From Bacteroidota bacterium (GTDB taxonomy: Bacteria > Bacteroidota > Ignavibacteria > Ignavibacteriales > Melioribacteraceae), in assembly GCA_021812745.1 (NCBI GenBank), contig JAKAMS010000097.1:1-8404 (forward strand): a DNA stretch of 8,404 nucleotides, written 5' to 3'. Under the pieces are notes generated by a model that saw only the letters and a program-made list of their open reading frames with translations, searched no databases and had not been told where the DNA came from. A program made the translations under genes and the position numbers. Position 1 is the first letter of the stretch; each line of letters begins with the position of its first letter. Shown here piece by piece: positions 6,525 to 8,404 of this stretch.

Positions 6525-6572
6525 CCATTTCTCGACTTCGCCTGCCTGCCGGTAGGCAGGCTCGAAATGACC
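6525..6572 (-). repeat. REP-like palindrome, copy 2, split by an insert
   Basis: CATTTC (6526-6531) pairs with GAAATG (6564-6569). Reading across the join after removing 6541-6560, the minus strand gives GTCATTTCGAGCGAAG followed by TCGAGAAATGG. This restores the GAGCGAAGTCGA core of copy 1. The repeat therefore appears to have been interrupted by a second palindromic element. Confidence 0.6.
6541..6560. mobile_element. 20-bp GC-rich palindromic element inserted in a REP
   Basis: CCTGCCTGCCGGTAGGCAGG is palindromic apart from one G-T position. It sits exactly between CTTCG and CTCG of the REP hairpin at 6525-6572. A near-identical 21-bp copy lies in the coding region at 6883-6903. It encodes nothing itself and would have to be spread by another enzyme or by template switching. 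Confidence 0.5.
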
Positions 6573-6679
6573 AGATAATCTTTTGTAATACTATAAAAAT
6601 GATTTAGCAAATTTCTTTTCTTTTGGAATTTCTCTCCAAGTTTACCAATTTTCAAATAGTCATTTCAGTCCAATTACTC

Positions 6680-6683
6680 GGAG
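6680..6683 (+). promoter_or_regulatory. Ribosome binding site of the 6691 gene
   Basis: GGAG lies seven bases before the ATG at 6691. It is a better site than those of the receptor or peptidase and fixes the start just ahead of the signal peptide. Confidence 0.6.
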
Positions 6684-6690
6684 TAAATTT

Positions 6691-8404
6691 ATGCGCATTA
6701 AACTCCTACTCATTCTTTTTCTTACATCAATAATTTTATCCGCACAAATAAAAATCGGATTCTTAAATAATAATAACGCAATTGAAAATAATCCCGAAGT
6801 AAAATCAGCATATAAATTTTTGAAAAATGATAAAGCTTTTAAAACAGAATTAGTAAACACAAATCAAATTCTCAATTCTCAACCTAGCCTGCCGGCAGGC
6901 AGGTTCTCAATTAGAAATTATAAATTAATTTGGATCCACCGTCCCGACTCAACAGAATTGACGAAAGAAGAAATGGATTCCCGCTTTATTCTATCTCTTA
7001 AGAATTATATTAAAAATGGCGGCAATCTGTTTCTTACTCTTGATGCGATGAAATATCTAAATGCTCTTGGATTAGAAAGTGTTGTGCCGACCATGAAATA
7101 TATTGAAGCAATTGACGACGGTTACGGAAGGAAGCTGGGCTTGCACTCATTTCGTTATCACCCAATATTTACTGGATTAAACGGCGGCGCCTACATTTTC
7201 AATCCGGTTAACGATATGAAAACAAGGCAGATCGGATTTTTCGGCGAATCAATTCCTCAAAACGGAAAAGTTGTTGCAGTTGACTGGGCTTACATAAACA
7301 TGAAAGAAGATTCACGGCTTGTAGTTGAGTATAAATTTGGAAAAGGGAAAATTCTTGCTGTTGGTGCATACACATATTTCGCAATAAAAAATAACAGCAG
7401 AGATCACTTAGAATTATTTACCAAAAACTGCATAAACTATCTTGCCGGAAAATATGATAAGGAAATAAAACGCTATTGGAATTTTAAGCCGTCTCAAGTT
7501 CTGCTGTCGGAAATTGAAATCAATAAAGCAGTTCCGGTTGCTTCCTTGAAAGCAAGAGAATGGAAAGTGAATCCTGTTTCGTTAAAGCTTATTAACGAAA
7601 CGGCTACTGATAATTTTTGGAATGTTGCCGGACAGCGTATGCTTGTTATGGGAAAAGAAAAAGCCGGCATTGATGAAATCTGGGCGCATCCGTTCATGGC
7701 TTTGCGTGATTATGAAACCGGAATTATAAAAGACGATTCTGTTACATGGTTAAAAAATATTCCGGCTAAAGTTGAAGTGAAACCGGAATCTTTTACGCGC
7801 ACTTATAAATTAGGCAACACAATACTCACAGAGATAATCACAACATCTATAACCAAACCAACAGTAATTGTTCATTATGAACTGCGCGGAAACAGTCTGC
7901 TTAAACTAGCAGTAAAGTTCAAAAGCAATTTACGTTTCATGTGGCCTTATTCTGAAAAGACAACCGGTTCTATCTATTATAATTGGAATGACGCGCTAAA
8001 CGCATTTATTGTAAAAGATGAGAGCGGAGATTTTGTTAGCATTATCGGCGCCGATAAAAAACCGGTTGAGAAAAACATTGGTCGCTTTGAAAATTTTGAT
8101 TCTCATCTAAAAGGAATTGCAACTGCGAATTCGCAAGTTGCTGCTTGCTCACAATTTAACCTTGGACCGAACGAAAATCTTGATATAGTAATCTCTGCTT
8201 CTAACGAAGGAATCCAAAAAACTGTAAACGAATACCGCTCGGCAATATCCAATCCGGAAAAAGTTTTTAATTCCGTAGTTGATTACGCTCATAAATTTTT
8301 CAATAACTCACTAATGATTACAACGCCCGACAAAAATTTTAATGAAGGATATAGATGGGCTCTTGTTGGGACGGATCGTTTTTTTGTAAATACTCCGGGA
8401 ATTG
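6691..8404 (+). CDS. Secreted protein: GATase-like N-domain plus putative six-hairpin glycosidase, C-terminus beyond window
   Basis: The frame is open from ATG 6691 to the window end (571 codons, no stop). A signal peptide covers residues 1-18 (MRIKLLLILFLTSIILSA). Residues about 20-255 look like a class I glutamine-amidotransferase/ThuA-like flavodoxin fold: IKIGFLNNNN, YKLIWIHRP, LKNYIKNGGNLFLTLDA, then FGKGKILAVGAYTYF. No catalytic Cys is evident, so this domain may be structural or binding. Residues about 275-505 are beta-rich (GIDEIWAHPFMALRDYE at 326-342). From about 520 a helical domain begins, and NEGYRWALVGTDRFFVNTPGI (551-571) resembles the GYPWF...GRDTFI...PG signature of debranching-enzyme/GH15-like (alpha/alpha)6 glycosidases. 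The likely role is hydrolysis of an alpha-glucan or related sugar outside the cytoplasm. This is inferred from motif resemblance; the catalytic acids would lie mostly outside the window. Residues 65-71 (PSLPAGR) are encoded by a palindromic insert. Confidence 0.85.
   Translation, partial: MRIKLLLILFLTSIILSAQIKIGFLNNNNAIENNPEVKSAYKFLKNDKAFKTELVNTNQILNSQPSLPAGRFSIRNYKLIWIHRPDSTELTKEEMDSRFILSLKNYIKNGGNLFLTLDAMKYLNALGLESVVPTMKYIEAIDDGYGRKLGLHSFRYHPIFTGLNGGAYIFNPVNDMKTRQIGFFGESIPQNGKVVAVDWAYINMKEDSRLVVEYKFGKGKILAVGAYTYFAIKNNSRDHLELFTKNCINYLAGKYDKEIKRYWNFKPSQVLLSEIEINKAVPVASLKAREWKVNPVSLKLINETATDNFWNVAGQRMLVMGKEKAGIDEIWAHPFMALRDYETGIIKDDSVTWLKNIPAKVEVKPESFTRTYKLGNTILTEIITTSITKPTVIVHYELRGNSLLKLAVKFKSNLRFMWPYSEKTTGSIYYNWNDALNAFIVKDESGDFVSIIGADKKPVEKNIGRFENFDSHLKGIATANSQVAACSQFNLGPNENLDIVISASNEGIQKTVNEYRSAISNPEKVFNSVVDYAHKFFNNSLMITTPDKNFNEGYRWALVGTDRFFVNTPGI
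6883..6903 (+). mobile_element. In-frame palindromic element inside the glycosidase-like gene
   Basis: This 21-bp stretch contains the perfect 14-bp palindrome GCCTGCCGGCAGGC (6887-6900). It differs from the 20-bp intergenic element at 6541-6560 only by an added A at 6886 and one T-to-C change. It encodes PSLPAGR as exactly seven codons and is flanked by direct repeats TTCTCAA (6876-6882 and 6904-6910), with a third TTCTCAA in tandem at 6869-6875. Its GC-rich composition stands out sharply in this AT-rich part of the gene. Confidence 0.6.

Larger units (their letters stand above)
6359..6690. other. Intergenic region with terminator and palindromic repeats
   Basis: No real gene lies here. The stretch holds the S9 terminator (6426-6455), two REP-like palindromes in opposite orientation (6466-6493 and 6525-6572), a GC-rich palindromic insert in the second (6541-6560), and an AT-rich leader for the next gene. 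No strong TAnnTTTG box is seen before 6691; TTCTTTTG-like sequence in the AT-rich part is the closest. Confidence 0.7.

Noticed and set aside
6276..6528. Short frames on both strands around the S9 stop codon (6276-6461 plus, 6304-6528 minus)
   Set aside because: They span the end of the peptidase, the terminator hairpin and the REP repeat, and have no gene-like features.
6426..6560. CRISPR-like array formed by GC-rich hairpins
   Set aside because: The hairpins differ in sequence and spacing, with no uniform direct repeats or spacers; they are a terminator plus REP-type palindromes.
6458..6655. Minus-strand 65-codon frame containing SLPTGRQAKS
   Set aside because: The frame is built almost entirely from the palindromic repeats. 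The peptide echo of PSLPAGR reflects the shared element, not a gene.
6660..6860. Minus-strand 66-codon frame
   Set aside because: It is antisense to the signal peptide and N-domain of the open-ended plus-strand gene, which has a good GGAG site.
7494..7697. Minus-strand 67-codon frame
   Set aside because: It is antisense inside the glycosidase-like gene, with no independent support.

Overview
The window looks like a piece of a moderately AT-rich genome from the Bacteroidota/Chlorobi (FCB) group. The evidence is a SusC-like TonB-dependent receptor with an N-terminal CarboxypepD_reg-like domain, a DPP IV-type S9 peptidase, TAnnTTTG-type -7 promoter boxes, weak or absent Shine-Dalgarno sites on some genes, TTG/GTG starts, and intergenic palindromic repeats of a kind I associate with Ignavibacteria-like genomes. 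The Ignavibacteria placement is an inference from style, not from a marker gene.

Layout, left to right. (1) Positions 1-789, minus strand: a short operon of a cytosolic protein with a very acidic tail (271-789), overlapping by 20 nt a secreted protein of unknown function that runs off the left edge (1-290). (2) Positions 790-1357: mostly non-coding, with a complete tRNA-Arg(CCG) on the plus strand at 1111-1182. Upstream of it lie a possible promoter, a 13-codon leader-like ORF and a hairpin; downstream lies a small palindromic repeat. (3) Positions 1358-3880, minus strand: a TonB-dependent outer-membrane receptor. (4) Positions 3881-4105: a divergent promoter region with an inverted repeat. 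(5) Positions 4106-6358, plus strand: a secreted S9 (DPP IV family) peptidase with an intact catalytic triad, closed by a strong hairpin terminator. (6) Positions 6359-6690: an intergenic region with two REP-like palindromes in opposite orientation; one is split by a second, GC-rich palindromic element. (7) Position 6691 to the right edge, plus strand: an open-ended secreted protein with a glutamine-amidotransferase-like N-terminal domain, a beta-rich middle and the start of what looks like a six-hairpin (debranching-enzyme-like) glycosidase domain. Its frame carries an in-frame copy of the GC-rich palindrome.

The receptor and peptidase are divergently transcribed and could share regulation; together they suggest extracellular or periplasmic peptide digestion and uptake, but nothing proves the link. 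The most unusual signal is the small GC-rich palindrome (CCTGCC...GGCAGG). It occurs once inside another repeat, which reads as an intact REP hairpin when the element is removed, and once inside a protein-coding frame as exactly seven codons. This looks like a miniature mobile palindromic element. I see no defence system, integrase, transposase or CRISPR array.
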